Shown in pieces: positions 7,221 through 16,673 of a stretch of 59,176 nt of DNA. How positions within the stretch are numbered: position 1 is the stretch's first letter; the number at the start of each line of letters is the position of its first letter. The position numbers and the translations under genes were made by a program. Under the pieces are notes generated by a model. That model had not been told where the DNA came from, did not search any database, and was given only the letters and a program-made list of their open reading frames with translations. This DNA comes from JAILLW01 sp045629045. GTDB taxonomy: Bacteria; Bacillota; Clostridia; Lachnospirales; Lachnospiraceae. Where the stretch lies: contig JAZQQM010000035.1 of NCBI GenBank assembly GCA_045629045.1, forward strand, positions 1-59,176, read 5' to 3'.

Positions 7221-8093
7221 TTATTCTGTTATGGCGTTATCCTTTTTTAAAAAATCAAGTTTTCCGGCAAAAATAACGGCAATTGCACCAAATACAACTA
7301 TCACAATAAGGGTGGAATACCAGGTCGTGTAAAGAATACCTAAAAACAGAGCAGCAATATTATTTATAAAATGTGCAATTATTGAAGGTATAACTGACTT
7401 ATACTTATACGAAATATATCCGAATACCATACCCATAGGAATGGCATATATTCCCTGGATAGGATTAAGGTGATAGATTCCAAAGAAGATACCGCTCAGT
7501 ACTATACATCCGACCAGACCAAAGGACTTTTGAGTTCTGTTCATTACGATACCCCTAAGGCAGAGTTCTTCACCAATCGGAGCAAGGACAACGGCAAGTA
7601 TTGTTCCCAAAAGCTGAACACCGCCGATTACTGTATTCATTGAATTAACGTAATTAGAAGCCACGGTAGGCATAAGAGTAAGAAGAAGATCCATAATAAG
7701 TGTTGCAACGGCATTTCCTGCGATTGCAGCGCTAATCAGGAATATAATTGATTTTGCGTTCTTTAATTTAGGACCGACTTTTTCGATTGTGCCTGCAGCT
7801 TTCTTTTTCTTGTATACACCAAAATAGAACCAGATAACGGTTACAATTACGGCAAGAACAGTACCTACAGCGGTTGAAATCGTAATTTTGTCAGCACTTT
7901 CGCCAAGCAGTTGCATATAAATTTCGGTATACTTTTGAACATCGCCGGCGGATTCGACATTGGCCTGAACTATTATGGGTGCAAGAACAAGTAATTGCGG
8001 AATAGATACAATAATAAGATAAACGGCCATTGCCAACAGACCATAGAAAAATGCACCTATTTTTGAAGGTTTTTTAATCGTTTCAGTTTCCAT
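7221..8093 (-). CDS. CPBP family intramembrane metalloprotease (second)
   Basis: This 290-residue, multi-spanning protein carries GEELCLRG (motif 1, EExxxR) and FGIYHLN (histidine motif) of the CPBP family. The start at 8093 (METETIKKP) is preferred over a frame reaching 8150 because AGAGGA lies a few bases upstream. It is not closely similar in sequence to the CPBP protein at 4561-5418, so the two are separate family members rather than a recent duplication. It stands alone, with a MATE pump gene diverging from it. The substrate is unknown. Confidence 0.87.
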   Translation of the reverse strand: METETIKKPSKIGAFFYGLLAMAVYLIIVSIPQLLVLAPIIVQANVESAGDVQKYTEIYMQLLGESADKITISTAVGTVLAVIVTVIWFYFGVYKKKKAAGTIEKVGPKLKNAKSIIFLISAAIAGNAVATLIMDLLLTLMPTVASNYVNSMNTVIGGVQLLGTILAVVLAPIGEELCLRGIVMNRTQKSFGLVGCIVLSGIFFGIYHLNPIQGIYAIPMGMVFGYISYKYKSVIPSIIAHFINNIAALFLGILYTTWYSTLIVIVVFGAIAVIFAGKLDFLKKDNAITE

Positions 8094-8207
8094 ATTTTTC
8101 CTCTTTTCATTTAAAAAAATTGTGGTATTATTATTCATTAATATTCCCACGTCAGTTTTTACTACAAATATTTGGCTATGTCAAACTGAAAGTTAATAAG
8201 TGAAGAT

Positions 8208-9563
8208 ATGAAAAAAGCAGATACAAATGAGGCGATGCTTACAGGATCCATAAGTAAGTCAATTATGACTTTCTTTTTCCCAATCCTTATAGGCACCTTC
8301 TTCCAACAACTTTATAATACCGTAGATGCGGCAATAGTAGGGCAGTATGCCGGAAAGGCAGCTCTGTCAAGCGTAGGTGGCTCTTCGGGAATCATTATTA
8401 ATCTTGTGGTAGGATTTTTCACGGGATTATCAAGCGGATGTACTGTATTGATTTCACAGTATTTCGGAGCAAGAGAACAAAAGAAATTGGAAGATTCCGT
8501 TCATACTGCTTATGCCTTTGCCATACTGGGGGGCGTAGTTTTCGGTATAATCGGAATGATATGTACCCCTATGCTGCTTAAACTTATGAATACTCCCGAA
8601 GATGTGTTAAAGCAGTCTACACAGTATCTGACGATTTATTTTGCAGGGCTGGTATTTGTGTTTATTTACAATATGGGCGCTTCCATATTACGAGCATTGG
8701 GTGATTCTGCAAGACCGCTGCTGTATCTTATTATATGTACCGTAGTAAATATTATTCTTGACATTACTCTTGTTAAATATTGTAAACTTGATGTAATAGG
8801 TGTAGCTGTAGCAACACTGATAGCCCAGGCAATAAGTGCCGCGTTGGTAACGGAATGCATTATGCATAGAACAATTGCGGTTAAACTGTCTCTTAAGAAA
8901 ATTCGTCTTAATAAGGACTATTTCATACGAATGATAAAGATAGGATTGCCTACAGGAATTCAGTCGTCTACCTACAGTATATCCAATATGGTTATTCAGT
9001 CGGCAGTTAATACCTTTGGTGTTAATACGGTGGCAGGCTGGACAGCCGAAGGAAAAGTGGATGTGCTGTTTTGGATGATTAACAGTTCTTTTGGCACGGC
9101 AGCAGCAACTTTTGTGGGACAAAATTATGGTGCAGGAAATATGAAACGTGTCAAAAAGGGAACTCGAAGTTGTCTTTTGATGTCCTTTACAACTGCGGTA
9201 GTAATAAGCACGTTACTGTTTTTCTTCGGAAGATACCCTTTATATCTTTTTACTAACGAGGTTGAAGTAATTGATGCGGGCGTGCATGTAATGAAGATGA
9301 TAGTTCCTACATATCCGGTGTTTGTATTTATTGAAATATTTTCGGCTTCACTTAGAGCAAGAGGTGACACGCTGTTTACCACAATATTTAATTTGTGTGG
9401 GATTGTTTTATTCAGAGTAATATGGATATCTTTGTTCGGGTACAAGGGGAATATAGACTGGGTTATTGTAAGTTATCCCATTAGCTGGATAATTACTGCT
9501 GCGATGATTAGTATATATTATTACGTCAGAACTTACAAAAAGAATCCTGTCGGAATAAGATAG
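8208..9563 (+). CDS. MATE family multidrug/metabolite exporter
   Basis: This 451-residue protein has about twelve membrane helices and the MATE family pattern: FPILIGTFFQQLYNTVDAAIVGQ at the start, GLSSGCTVLISQYFGA in helix 2-3, and a second half beginning at the IKIGLPTGIQSS segment. Members export organic cations or metabolites using sodium or proton gradients. It is full length and intact. The following kinase gene begins 18 bases later, so the two are probably co-transcribed. The substrate cannot be inferred. Confidence 0.93.
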   Translation: MKKADTNEAMLTGSISKSIMTFFFPILIGTFFQQLYNTVDAAIVGQYAGKAALSSVGGSSGIIINLVVGFFTGLSSGCTVLISQYFGAREQKKLEDSVHTAYAFAILGGVVFGIIGMICTPMLLKLMNTPEDVLKQSTQYLTIYFAGLVFVFIYNMGASILRALGDSARPLLYLIICTVVNIILDITLVKYCKLDVIGVAVATLIAQAISAALVTECIMHRTIAVKLSLKKIRLNKDYFIRMIKIGLPTGIQSSTYSISNMVIQSAVNTFGVNTVAGWTAEGKVDVLFWMINSSFGTAAATFVGQNYGAGNMKRVKKGTRSCLLMSFTTAVVISTLLFFFGRYPLYLFTNEVEVIDAGVHVMKMIVPTYPVFVFIEIFSASLRARGDTLFTTIFNLCGIVLFRVIWISLFGYKGNIDWVIVSYPISWIITAAMISIYYYVRTYKKNPVGIR

Positions 9564-9581
9564 AAATATAGGAAATTGATT

Positions 9582-12008
9582 ATGGGAAATGAGCAATCGG
9601 TAAATCAATCAAATATAGATCGTAAAAAACTTCTTGAGTACTTTACGCAGAATTATGATATAGCGTATATGGCTAATCTTGATGATGCTTCCTATGTACC
9701 CCTTAAACTGACGGAGGATATGAAGGGCAGGGATATGCTCTTTAAAGACTATCGTGATTCTATTAATTTCTTTATAGATGCGGTTGTTTATGATCGCGAT
9801 AAGGAGATGATGCGCCGAGCACTTGAGTTTGATAATATTCGTGCGCGCCTTAAGGAAGTACCGTCTTTTAATATTGAATTCAGGAATTACGTTGAAAATA
9901 TAATCGAATGGAATGAGATGGTTATTTCGGATCTTGGCAATTCCGAGATAGCAGTGGGATTTATCCGTAAAAACGACGAAATTATTTACCGTCATCTTAA
10001 TGAAAAGATGAATGACGACATAGATACACTTCTTGTGGCTGACTTAGACGAGGAACTTATCAGAGTCGAAAAGGTTGCCATGGCAGAAAACTATATACAT
10101 GTGGGAGATGTTCTGCCTTACAATGATGCCATGCGAATATTTATAGACCGGTTAAAACCCGGGGATGCAAAAGATTTCTTTACCCGTATTTCGGATGTGG
10201 AAGCAGTAAAGCGCGCACTTACTAAGGAAAACAAGCATACATATTCATTCCAGGCCAGCGATTTTGAGGATGAATGGATATCTATGTCCAGTTACGTAAT
10301 AATGCGTAATGAGGACGGTACCCCTTCTACGGTAACGATGGGCTTTAGTATAATGGACTCTTTCGGTGCCGAAAGACAGGAACTGCGTAATCAGTTAAGC
10401 TCTGCACTTAAATCAGCTCAGTCGGCAAATCGTAAACTCTATGAGCAAAAGAGTTTGCTTGATTATTTCGTAGAATCATATTCTTCGGCTTATTCTGTTA
10501 ATCTTATTGACGACACCTATGAAATTCTTCATATGAACCATGATTTCCTGCAAGTATTTATGACTGACGGCGGATATGATGATATGGTGGATTTTATTAA
10601 TAAACATATTCATCCGGATGACCGTAAAATGATGATGCAGGTAACCAATAAGGATTACGTAATCAACCGACTCCGAAAAGAAAAGAACTTTACTTTTACC
10701 ACAAGAGAAATATTCGGCGACGAAGAAAGAACAATGAGAGGCCTTATAGTACGAGGCCTTGATGAATATCATATTGCTGTCGGTTTTATGGATATCAGTG
10801 AGGAAATCCGTCAGGAAAAAGAAAGACTTCAGCACCTTCAGGAAGCCTTGTCCATGGCACAGTCTGCCAACAAAGCCAAAACGACGTTCCTTAATAATAT
10901 GTCCCATGATATTCGAACACCTATGAACGCAATAACGGGATATACGGAACTTGCCCAAAATCATCTGGATGATATAGAACTTGTTAAATCGTATCTTAAA
11001 AAGATAGACCAGTCTTCAAATCATCTGCTCTCCCTTATCAATGATATTCTTGATATGAGTCGAATAGAGGCGGGCAATGTGGCTCTTGATGAAAAGAAAG
11101 AGAATATTACAGAGATTATTGATGATATAAAGGACCTTATTCAGGGACAGGCTAACGCAAAGCATCAGCTGTTTAGTGTAACGGTTAAGGAGCTTAAGAA
11201 CGAAAAAATAATCTGTGATAAATTGCGCCTCAATCAGGTGCTGCTTAATGTCCTTTCCAATTCCATCAAGTATACAAAAGAGGGTGGAAGTATATCTTTG
11301 TCCGTAAGTGAAAAGAATATACCGGATTCAGACTGTTCTATGTATGAATTTATTATAGAAGATAACGGAATGGGAATGAGCCCGGAATTCCTTGAGACTA
11401 TTTATGATCCCTTTACCCGTGTGAAAACATCTACCGTATCCGGAATACAGGGAACGGGCCTTGGAATGGCGATATGCAAGAATCTGATAGATATGATGGG
11501 CGGTCAGATTAAGATAGTAAGTAAAGTAGGTGTGGGAACAAAAACTCAAATCACTTTTGAATTCAAAAAATATGACACTGATGTCACAATCGAGAATGGT
11601 GCAAATTCCGCAAGGGAAGAGAGACGTGACTTTACGGGCAAAAAAGTCCTGTTGGTTGAAGACAACGAACTTAATCTTGAAATTGCCTGTGAACTTTTGG
11701 GAGAACACGGATTTGTTATTGACACGGCAGAAGATGGTCTTATTGCGGTAGAAAAGATGCAAAAGGCTTCCGACGGTGACTACGATATAGTTCTTATGGA
11801 CATACAGATGCCTAATATGGACGGATATGAGGCCACTATGAAAATCAGAGCTTTGGGTACTCCAATTTCAAAGATACCAATTATTGCCATGACAGCGAAT
11901 GCCTTTGAAGAAGACAGAAGAGCTGCATTTGAAGCGGGTATGAATGAACATATTACAAAACCTATGAAAATCGATGTTTTGCTGGAGATGATAGGAAAAT
12001 TTGTATAA
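9582..12008 (+). CDS. Hybrid sensor histidine kinase with receiver domain
   Basis: This 808-residue, wholly cytosolic kinase has two or three PAS-like sensor segments (about 15-410), a short coiled coil, a HisKA domain with phospho-accepting H442 in NNMSHDIRTPMNAI, a HATPase domain with IEDNGMGM and GTGLGMAI boxes (about 545-670), and a C-terminal receiver domain with phospho-acceptor D740 in LMDIQMPNMDG and the conserved Lys in TKPMK. There is no output domain or HPt, so its partner is elsewhere. The ATG at 9582 is preferred over a TTG at 9576 because AGGAA lies at proper distance. It follows the MATE gene closely. Confidence 0.94.
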   Translation: MGNEQSVNQSNIDRKKLLEYFTQNYDIAYMANLDDASYVPLKLTEDMKGRDMLFKDYRDSINFFIDAVVYDRDKEMMRRALEFDNIRARLKEVPSFNIEFRNYVENIIEWNEMVISDLGNSEIAVGFIRKNDEIIYRHLNEKMNDDIDTLLVADLDEELIRVEKVAMAENYIHVGDVLPYNDAMRIFIDRLKPGDAKDFFTRISDVEAVKRALTKENKHTYSFQASDFEDEWISMSSYVIMRNEDGTPSTVTMGFSIMDSFGAERQELRNQLSSALKSAQSANRKLYEQKSLLDYFVESYSSAYSVNLIDDTYEILHMNHDFLQVFMTDGGYDDMVDFINKHIHPDDRKMMMQVTNKDYVINRLRKEKNFTFTTREIFGDEERTMRGLIVRGLDEYHIAVGFMDISEEIRQEKERLQHLQEALSMAQSANKAKTTFLNNMSHDIRTPMNAITGYTELAQNHLDDIELVKSYLKKIDQSSNHLLSLINDILDMSRIEAGNVALDEKKENITEIIDDIKDLIQGQANAKHQLFSVTVKELKNEKIICDKLRLNQVLLNVLSNSIKYTKEGGSISLSVSEKNIPDSDCSMYEFIIEDNGMGMSPEFLETIYDPFTRVKTSTVSGIQGTGLGMAICKNLIDMMGGQIKIVSKVGVGTKTQITFEFKKYDTDVTIENGANSAREERRDFTGKKVLLVEDNELNLEIACELLGEHGFVIDTAEDGLIAVEKMQKASDGDYDIVLMDIQMPNMDGYEATMKIRALGTPISKIPIIAMTANAFEEDRRAAFEAGMNEHITKPMKIDVLLEMIGKFV

Positions 12009-12060
12009 TTTTATTCGGAAACCTAAAGATATTGATTAATTTGTCCGATATTCCTGATAG

Positions 12061-12095
12061 AAACCCGAAGAATGGGCCTTGTTAAGGCACGGTTT
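12061..12095 (+). other. Small structured leader before the coiled-coil gene
   Basis: AAACC (12061-12065) pairs with GGTTT (12091-12095) and encloses GCCTT/AAGGC (12076-12088). It sits 24 bases before the GTG start of the next gene. It is not a recognised riboswitch and has no T tract. Confidence 0.35.
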
Positions 12096-12118
12096 AAGTA
12101 AGTAAAGGGAGAATATCA

Positions 12119-13093
12119 GTGAAGATAAATAATATTTCGATGTATGTAGGCGATAACTACGAACAGAAGAATAATAATGTAATAAGCGCGCCTCTTCAAA
12201 AAAAGAATATTACAGACCCGCTTGAAAATATTAAGAACCTGGCGAAGAAAAAAGCCCTTAAGGTTGTTTCTGATGCATATAAGGCCGAACAGCAAATTGA
12301 TGACGATATCAAAGAACGCAGAGAGAAAATCCGCGAACTTACAAGCGTGGTTGCCGATAACAAGAAGGCAATACTTGATATTGAAGACAAAATTAATGCC
12401 CTGGCAGGGTCCTATAATATCGATAAGGATTCGGAAGAATATGAGGATACACAACTGCTTCTTAAGAGCATAGATTCAGAGCTTGCAGGGTCTCAAACGA
12501 AGCTTACGGATGAAGAAAAAGAAAAACTTGAGAATATGGACATGGATAATCTTACCGAGTATCAAAAGCGTGCCATGGAACTTAAGTATTCCGAACATCC
12601 CTATGCGACCAAAGCTTATGATGCATTAAAGACCATTGAAGATCAGAATGCGGTAATCAGACAGACAAAGATAGAACGTAATAAGTCTCATGGTGTAGCA
12701 GATGCCAAGAAGCAGGCAAAAGAAATTCAGGAAAATGCCCGTAAAGAGATTATTAATACCTTGGCAGATCAGGGAAGATCCCATGTTGAGGAAGTAATGG
12801 ACGAAAAGGTTAAGAAGGCTAAGGAAGAGGCTAAAGAAGAGGAAGAACGCGAACTTAGGATTGATAAGATTAAGGCAAAGGCCGAAGAAACCAGGGAACT
12901 TGCCAGTGAGATTCGTGAACATCGTCAGAAGGATACGGAACATCTTATTCAGGATATTCTTGAATCAACCAATGCCGGTGAGGCAACTGTAGATACTGTC
13001 GAAGATGCCCAAAATAAGGTCAAAGATATGATGCGTAAGATGAAACTTATTGAGGACGATCTTAAGGGCACAACAGTTGATGAGGCTTTATAA
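12119..13093 (+). CDS. Coiled-coil protein of unknown function
   Basis: This 324-residue protein is highly charged and predicted to be almost all helical. Long runs of Lys, Glu and Asp in heptad-like spacing (about 35-75 and 185-290) suggest extended coiled coils. It has no signal peptide or membrane segment. The start is GTG at 12119, supported by AGGGAG seven bases upstream. The N-terminus KINNISMYVGDNY is distinctive but I do not recognise the family. It lies between two hybrid kinases but has its own terminator, so a direct link to signalling is not shown. Confidence 0.7.
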   Translation: MKINNISMYVGDNYEQKNNNVISAPLQKKNITDPLENIKNLAKKKALKVVSDAYKAEQQIDDDIKERREKIRELTSVVADNKKAILDIEDKINALAGSYNIDKDSEEYEDTQLLLKSIDSELAGSQTKLTDEEKEKLENMDMDNLTEYQKRAMELKYSEHPYATKAYDALKTIEDQNAVIRQTKIERNKSHGVADAKKQAKEIQENARKEIINTLADQGRSHVEEVMDEKVKKAKEEAKEEEERELRIDKIKAKAEETRELASEIREHRQKDTEHLIQDILESTNAGEATVDTVEDAQNKVKDMMRKMKLIEDDLKGTTVDEAL

Positions 13094-13153
13094 ATAAGAC
13101 ACAAAACGTATCTTGTATAACAAAATAAGCGCAAACACAACATGTGGATAAGT

Positions 13154-13184
13154 GGCAAATTCTGCGAAGAATTTGCCTTTTTTT
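13154..13184 (+). terminator. Rho-independent terminator
   Basis: GGCAAATTC (13154-13162) pairs with GAATTTGCC (13169-13177), loop TGCGAA, followed by seven T. It ends the coiled-coil gene. Confidence 0.9.
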
Positions 13185-13268
13185 GCGAAGAAATTGCACT
13201 TATAAGTGTCTAAAAAGGGGAATATAATGGACTAGCGTGGATAGGTATCCTTAGTGCGGGAGGTTAAG

Positions 13269-15206
13269 ATGCGAAATAAGAAAACAAGTCTTGCTCTTTT
13301 CATTCTTCTTATTATAGTTTTGGCAATTATTCCGGTTATTTTTACACTTTCCAAACTGGGTGTGTTTAGTGTGAATAAAACAGCCAAAACCGAATCTACT
13401 GCGACTATTACCGCAGACACTTTAGTTTGCGTGGCTGATGCGGATTATTATCCCTATTCGTTTATTAATGAAGCCGGTAATCCTGACGGAATGGACGCCG
13501 ATATTGCAATAGAACTGGGCAATCGCCTTGGTAAAAAAGCTAAACTTGAACTTTATGATTGGGAAACCTGTAAGGAAATTATGAAGAACGGCCAGGCAGA
13601 TTTGATTCTGGGGCTTAATCTTCCCAACACCAACAGTGAAGTTAAAATGGATTACGGGTCTTATCATGATTCTCTTATTTCTGATATTTTGAATGATGAA
13701 TATGAAGAGATGGAACCCTATGTTTATGCCGCAGGTGCACTTCCGAGCATCGGTGCTTCACTTCAAAATCCCATACTTTGTGCCCAAATCGAACAGACGG
13801 CAAAAGAAATGTTTGATGACGGTACAATCCCGAAACTTTACAACAAATGGATTGGAATAAATATCGAAAACAACTCTTTTGAAGCAGTAATTCTTAATTA
13901 TGCACCTTTTTATGTTGTATATTCCATTTTAAGTATTATATTGATTGCCCTTTATATCTTTTGTTATCTGCTGTCAAGAAGGCGTCTTAGGGCTGAAGAA
14001 AGTCGTCGTAAAGATGAACTCCACAAGGCATCCCTTGCCCGGGCTATCGAAATGGCCGATTCGGCCAATGAAGCTAAGACCAATTTCCTGTTTAATATGT
14101 CCCATGATATTCGTACGCCAATGAATGCTATTATCGGATATACGGTCATGGCAAAGAAATACCTTGATTCAAAGGACAAGGTCACCGATTGCCTTGATAA
14201 GATTGATATTTCCGGTCAGCAACTGCTTTCTTTGGTTAATCAGGTACTTGATATGTCTAAGATTGAATCCGGTAAGATGACTATTGAAGAGGCACCTGCC
14301 GATTTAATTGAAAGAGCATCCGCACTGCTTATGATAGTTGAGGCAAGTGCCAAGGCGAAGGGCATCACTCTTGAGGGTAAGATTAAGAATATAAGGAACA
14401 AAGATATACTTACGGATACTCCCAGAGTAAATCAGGTGTTTATAAATATTCTGGGAAATGCAATCAAATATACTCCGGAAGGTGGTAAAATAATATATAC
14501 GGCTGAACAGATATCGGATCCGGTTGACGGAGTTGCCAAGTACAGGTTTACCGTTGAAGATAACGGTATCGGGATGTCAAAGGAATATCTTACAAGAATC
14601 TTTGATTCCTTTTCACGGGAACACAATACAACAAACAGTGGTATTGAAGGCACCGGACTTGGTATGGCTATCGTTAAGAAGATAGTAGATATGTTGGGCG
14701 GTAAGATAGATATTGAATCTAAGCAGGGTTTCGGAACCAAGGTTGTAGTAACCGTTGATTTTAAGATTCAGGATATATCCGAAATGGCTCAGGAAAATGT
14801 TATTGAAGTTGAGGAAGATGCTTTTCAGGGAAAGAGAATACTGCTTGTTGAAGATAATGAGATGAACCGTGAGATTGCAAGGGATATTCTCGAGGATTAC
14901 GGAATATATGTTGAAGAAGCAGATGATGGCGATACGGCAGTATCCATGGTTAAGAATTCCGAGCATGGTTTTTACAATGCGATTCTTATGGATGTCCAAA
15001 TGCCGAGAATGAACGGATATGAAGCAACTATGGCCATAAGAGAACTTGAAGATATTGAACTGGCATCGATTCCTATTATTGCAATGACTGCCAATGCCTT
15101 TGAAGAAGACAGGAAGCGCGCCCTTGCAGTGGGAATGAACGAGCATTTGTCAAAACCGATTGATATTACCAAACTTGTTCAGACACTTGACAGATTTATT
15201 ATTTGA
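13269..15206 (+). CDS. Hybrid histidine kinase with shortened SBP_bac_3 sensor
   Basis: This 645-residue membrane kinase has an N-terminal membrane helix (about 8-30), an extracytoplasmic domain like amino-acid-binding proteins (about 45-200), a second helix (about 210-238), HisKA with H279 in LFNMSHDIRTPMNAII, a HATPase domain (VEDNGIGM, GTGLGMAI) and a receiver domain with D575 in LMDVQMPRMNG. The sensor starts normally (VCVADADYYPYSFINE...GMDADIAIEL) and ends normally (DDGTIPKLYNKWIG) but is about 150 residues instead of about 220. Most of the second lobe is missing, though the frame is intact. The ATG at 13269 follows GGGAGG; a GTG at 13254 is less good. Ligand binding may be lost or changed. 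Confidence 0.92.
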   Translation: MRNKKTSLALFILLIIVLAIIPVIFTLSKLGVFSVNKTAKTESTATITADTLVCVADADYYPYSFINEAGNPDGMDADIAIELGNRLGKKAKLELYDWETCKEIMKNGQADLILGLNLPNTNSEVKMDYGSYHDSLISDILNDEYEEMEPYVYAAGALPSIGASLQNPILCAQIEQTAKEMFDDGTIPKLYNKWIGINIENNSFEAVILNYAPFYVVYSILSIILIALYIFCYLLSRRRLRAEESRRKDELHKASLARAIEMADSANEAKTNFLFNMSHDIRTPMNAIIGYTVMAKKYLDSKDKVTDCLDKIDISGQQLLSLVNQVLDMSKIESGKMTIEEAPADLIERASALLMIVEASAKAKGITLEGKIKNIRNKDILTDTPRVNQVFINILGNAIKYTPEGGKIIYTAEQISDPVDGVAKYRFTVEDNGIGMSKEYLTRIFDSFSREHNTTNSGIEGTGLGMAIVKKIVDMLGGKIDIESKQGFGTKVVVTVDFKIQDISEMAQENVIEVEEDAFQGKRILLVEDNEMNREIARDILEDYGIYVEEADDGDTAVSMVKNSEHGFYNAILMDVQMPRMNGYEATMAIRELEDIELASIPIIAMTANAFEEDRKRALAVGMNEHLSKPIDITKLVQTLDRFII

Positions 15207-15223
15207 TTTTGAAAGGAAACATT

Positions 15224-15772
15224 ATGAAAAACGTATTTCTTTTTCTGGCAGAGGGATTTGAAGAAGTAGAAGCCCTCACAACCGTGGATTTGTTAAGAAG
15301 GGCAGGAATTAATCTTACAATGGTATCCGTTACGGGGAGCGATATTGTAAACGGAGCTCACGGAATAATAGTAAGAGCTGATACTGTTATTCAGAAGGCG
15401 GATTTTACAAAAACCGATATGCTTATTCTTCCCGGAGGAAGCCCGGGCTGGAAGAATATTGAAGCGTGTACGCCTCTTATGGAAAAAGTAGATGAATTTG
15501 CCAAAGCAGGTAAGTGGGTTGCTGCCATATGCGGAGCACCTTCCATATTGGGAAGAAGAGGACTTCTTACGGGCAAAAATGCATGTGTATATCCGGGAAT
15601 GGAAGGAGAACTTCGCGGTGCCAAGGCAAATGATAAGGCGGTAAATGTGGATGGAAATATTATTACAAGCCGCGGTGTCGGTACGGCAATAGATTTTAGT
15701 CTTGCTATTATCGAGCAGCTTGTTGACATTGCAACAGCCGATAAACTGGCACATGCAATAGTGTATAAATAG
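15224..15772 (+). CDS. DJ-1/PfpI family protein
   Basis: This 182-residue protein belongs to the DJ-1/ThiJ/PfpI family. It shows the conserved glutamate near the start (LAEGFEEVEA) and the nucleophile elbow AAICGAPSILG with C103. Family members act as deglycases, glyoxalases or redox-sensing chaperones, and this subgroup (DJ-1/YajL) is usually linked to carbonyl stress. The ATG at 15224 has GAAAGGA upstream, while a frame start at 15203 overlaps the kinase gene. It follows the kinase by 17 bases and is probably transcribed with it. The exact reaction cannot be told from sequence. Confidence 0.9.
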   Translation: MKNVFLFLAEGFEEVEALTTVDLLRRAGINLTMVSVTGSDIVNGAHGIIVRADTVIQKADFTKTDMLILPGGSPGWKNIEACTPLMEKVDEFAKAGKWVAAICGAPSILGRRGLLTGKNACVYPGMEGELRGAKANDKAVNVDGNIITSRGVGTAIDFSLAIIEQLVDIATADKLAHAIVYK

Positions 15773-15787
15773 TATAGTAATTAAAGG

Positions 15788-15815
15788 TTGCCGGGACCTC
15801 CCGGCAATGTTTTTG
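15788..15815 (+). terminator. Rho-independent terminator
   Basis: TTGCCGGGA (15788-15796) pairs with TCCCGGCAA (15799-15807), then TGTTTTTG. It ends the kinase/DJ-1 operon. Confidence 0.85.
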
Positions 15816-15938
15816 TTTAGAAACATATCAAAAAAAATATTGCAATATGCCTTATGAGGTAGTAAACTTTTACAGTAATTTTTTGCGTGTTTTGGAACTG
15901 TTTTAAACGCGACTATAGCACTGGAAAAGGAGAACAAA

Positions 15939-16661
15939 ATGAAAGTTATTGTAAAAAAGAACTATGATGAAGTTTCCCTAGAGTCTGCTAAGATCGTTGC
16001 CGAGGTCATGAAAAATAAGCCGAACGCGATATTAGGTCTTGCCACTGGCTCTACACCTGAGGGAATGTACTCAGAACTTGCTAAGATGAATGCAGCAGGC
16101 GAGATTGATTTTAAGGATATCACTACTGTTAACTTAGATGAGTATTATCCTATCAGCCCTGATAATGATCAGAGCTACAGATATTTTATGAATAAGAATT
16201 TATTTGACAGGGTTAATATTGATAAGTCACGCACCAACGTTCCTAACGGAGCTGCTCCCGACGGCGAAAAGGAAGCCGAAAGATATGAAGCATACGTTAG
16301 ATCATTAGGTGGTGCCGATATTCAGGTTTTGGGAATCGGACGTAACGGTCACATCGCATTCAACGAGCCTGATGAGGAACTTGTTCCCGTAACTCACGTT
16401 ACATCCCTTACAGAGGATACCATCGATGCCAATGCAAGATTCTTCGCATCAGCTGCAGATGTTCCTACCAAGGCACTTACAATGGGTATGGGTACAATCC
16501 TTTCTGCCAAGAAGATTATTATTATTGCTACAGGTGCCAATAAGCACGAAGCTGTTGCTCAGATGCTTAAGGGTACATGTACAACCAAGTGTCCTGCTTC
16601 ATTCCTTAATTTACATGATGATGTTGTTTTGGTATGTGATGAGGCAGCTTACAACGGCTAA
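15939..16661 (+). CDS. nagB: Glucosamine-6-phosphate deaminase
   Basis: This 240-residue enzyme interconverts glucosamine-6-phosphate with fructose-6-phosphate and ammonia. Family motifs are present: LATGSTPEGMY, the NLDEYYPI active-site segment with its catalytic aspartate, and GIGRNGHIAFNEP. A strong AAAGGAGA precedes the ATG. It lies 12 bases upstream of glmM, which is unusual for a purely catabolic nagB. The pairing suggests that here it may either feed or drain amino-sugar precursors of the cell wall at the GlcN-6-P branch point. The enzyme call is secure; the direction of flux is inferred. Confidence 0.95.
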   Translation: MKVIVKKNYDEVSLESAKIVAEVMKNKPNAILGLATGSTPEGMYSELAKMNAAGEIDFKDITTVNLDEYYPISPDNDQSYRYFMNKNLFDRVNIDKSRTNVPNGAAPDGEKEAERYEAYVRSLGGADIQVLGIGRNGHIAFNEPDEELVPVTHVTSLTEDTIDANARFFASAADVPTKALTMGMGTILSAKKIIIIATGANKHEAVAQMLKGTCTTKCPASFLNLHDDVVLVCDEAAYNG

Positions 16662-16673
16662 GAAAGGAATTTT

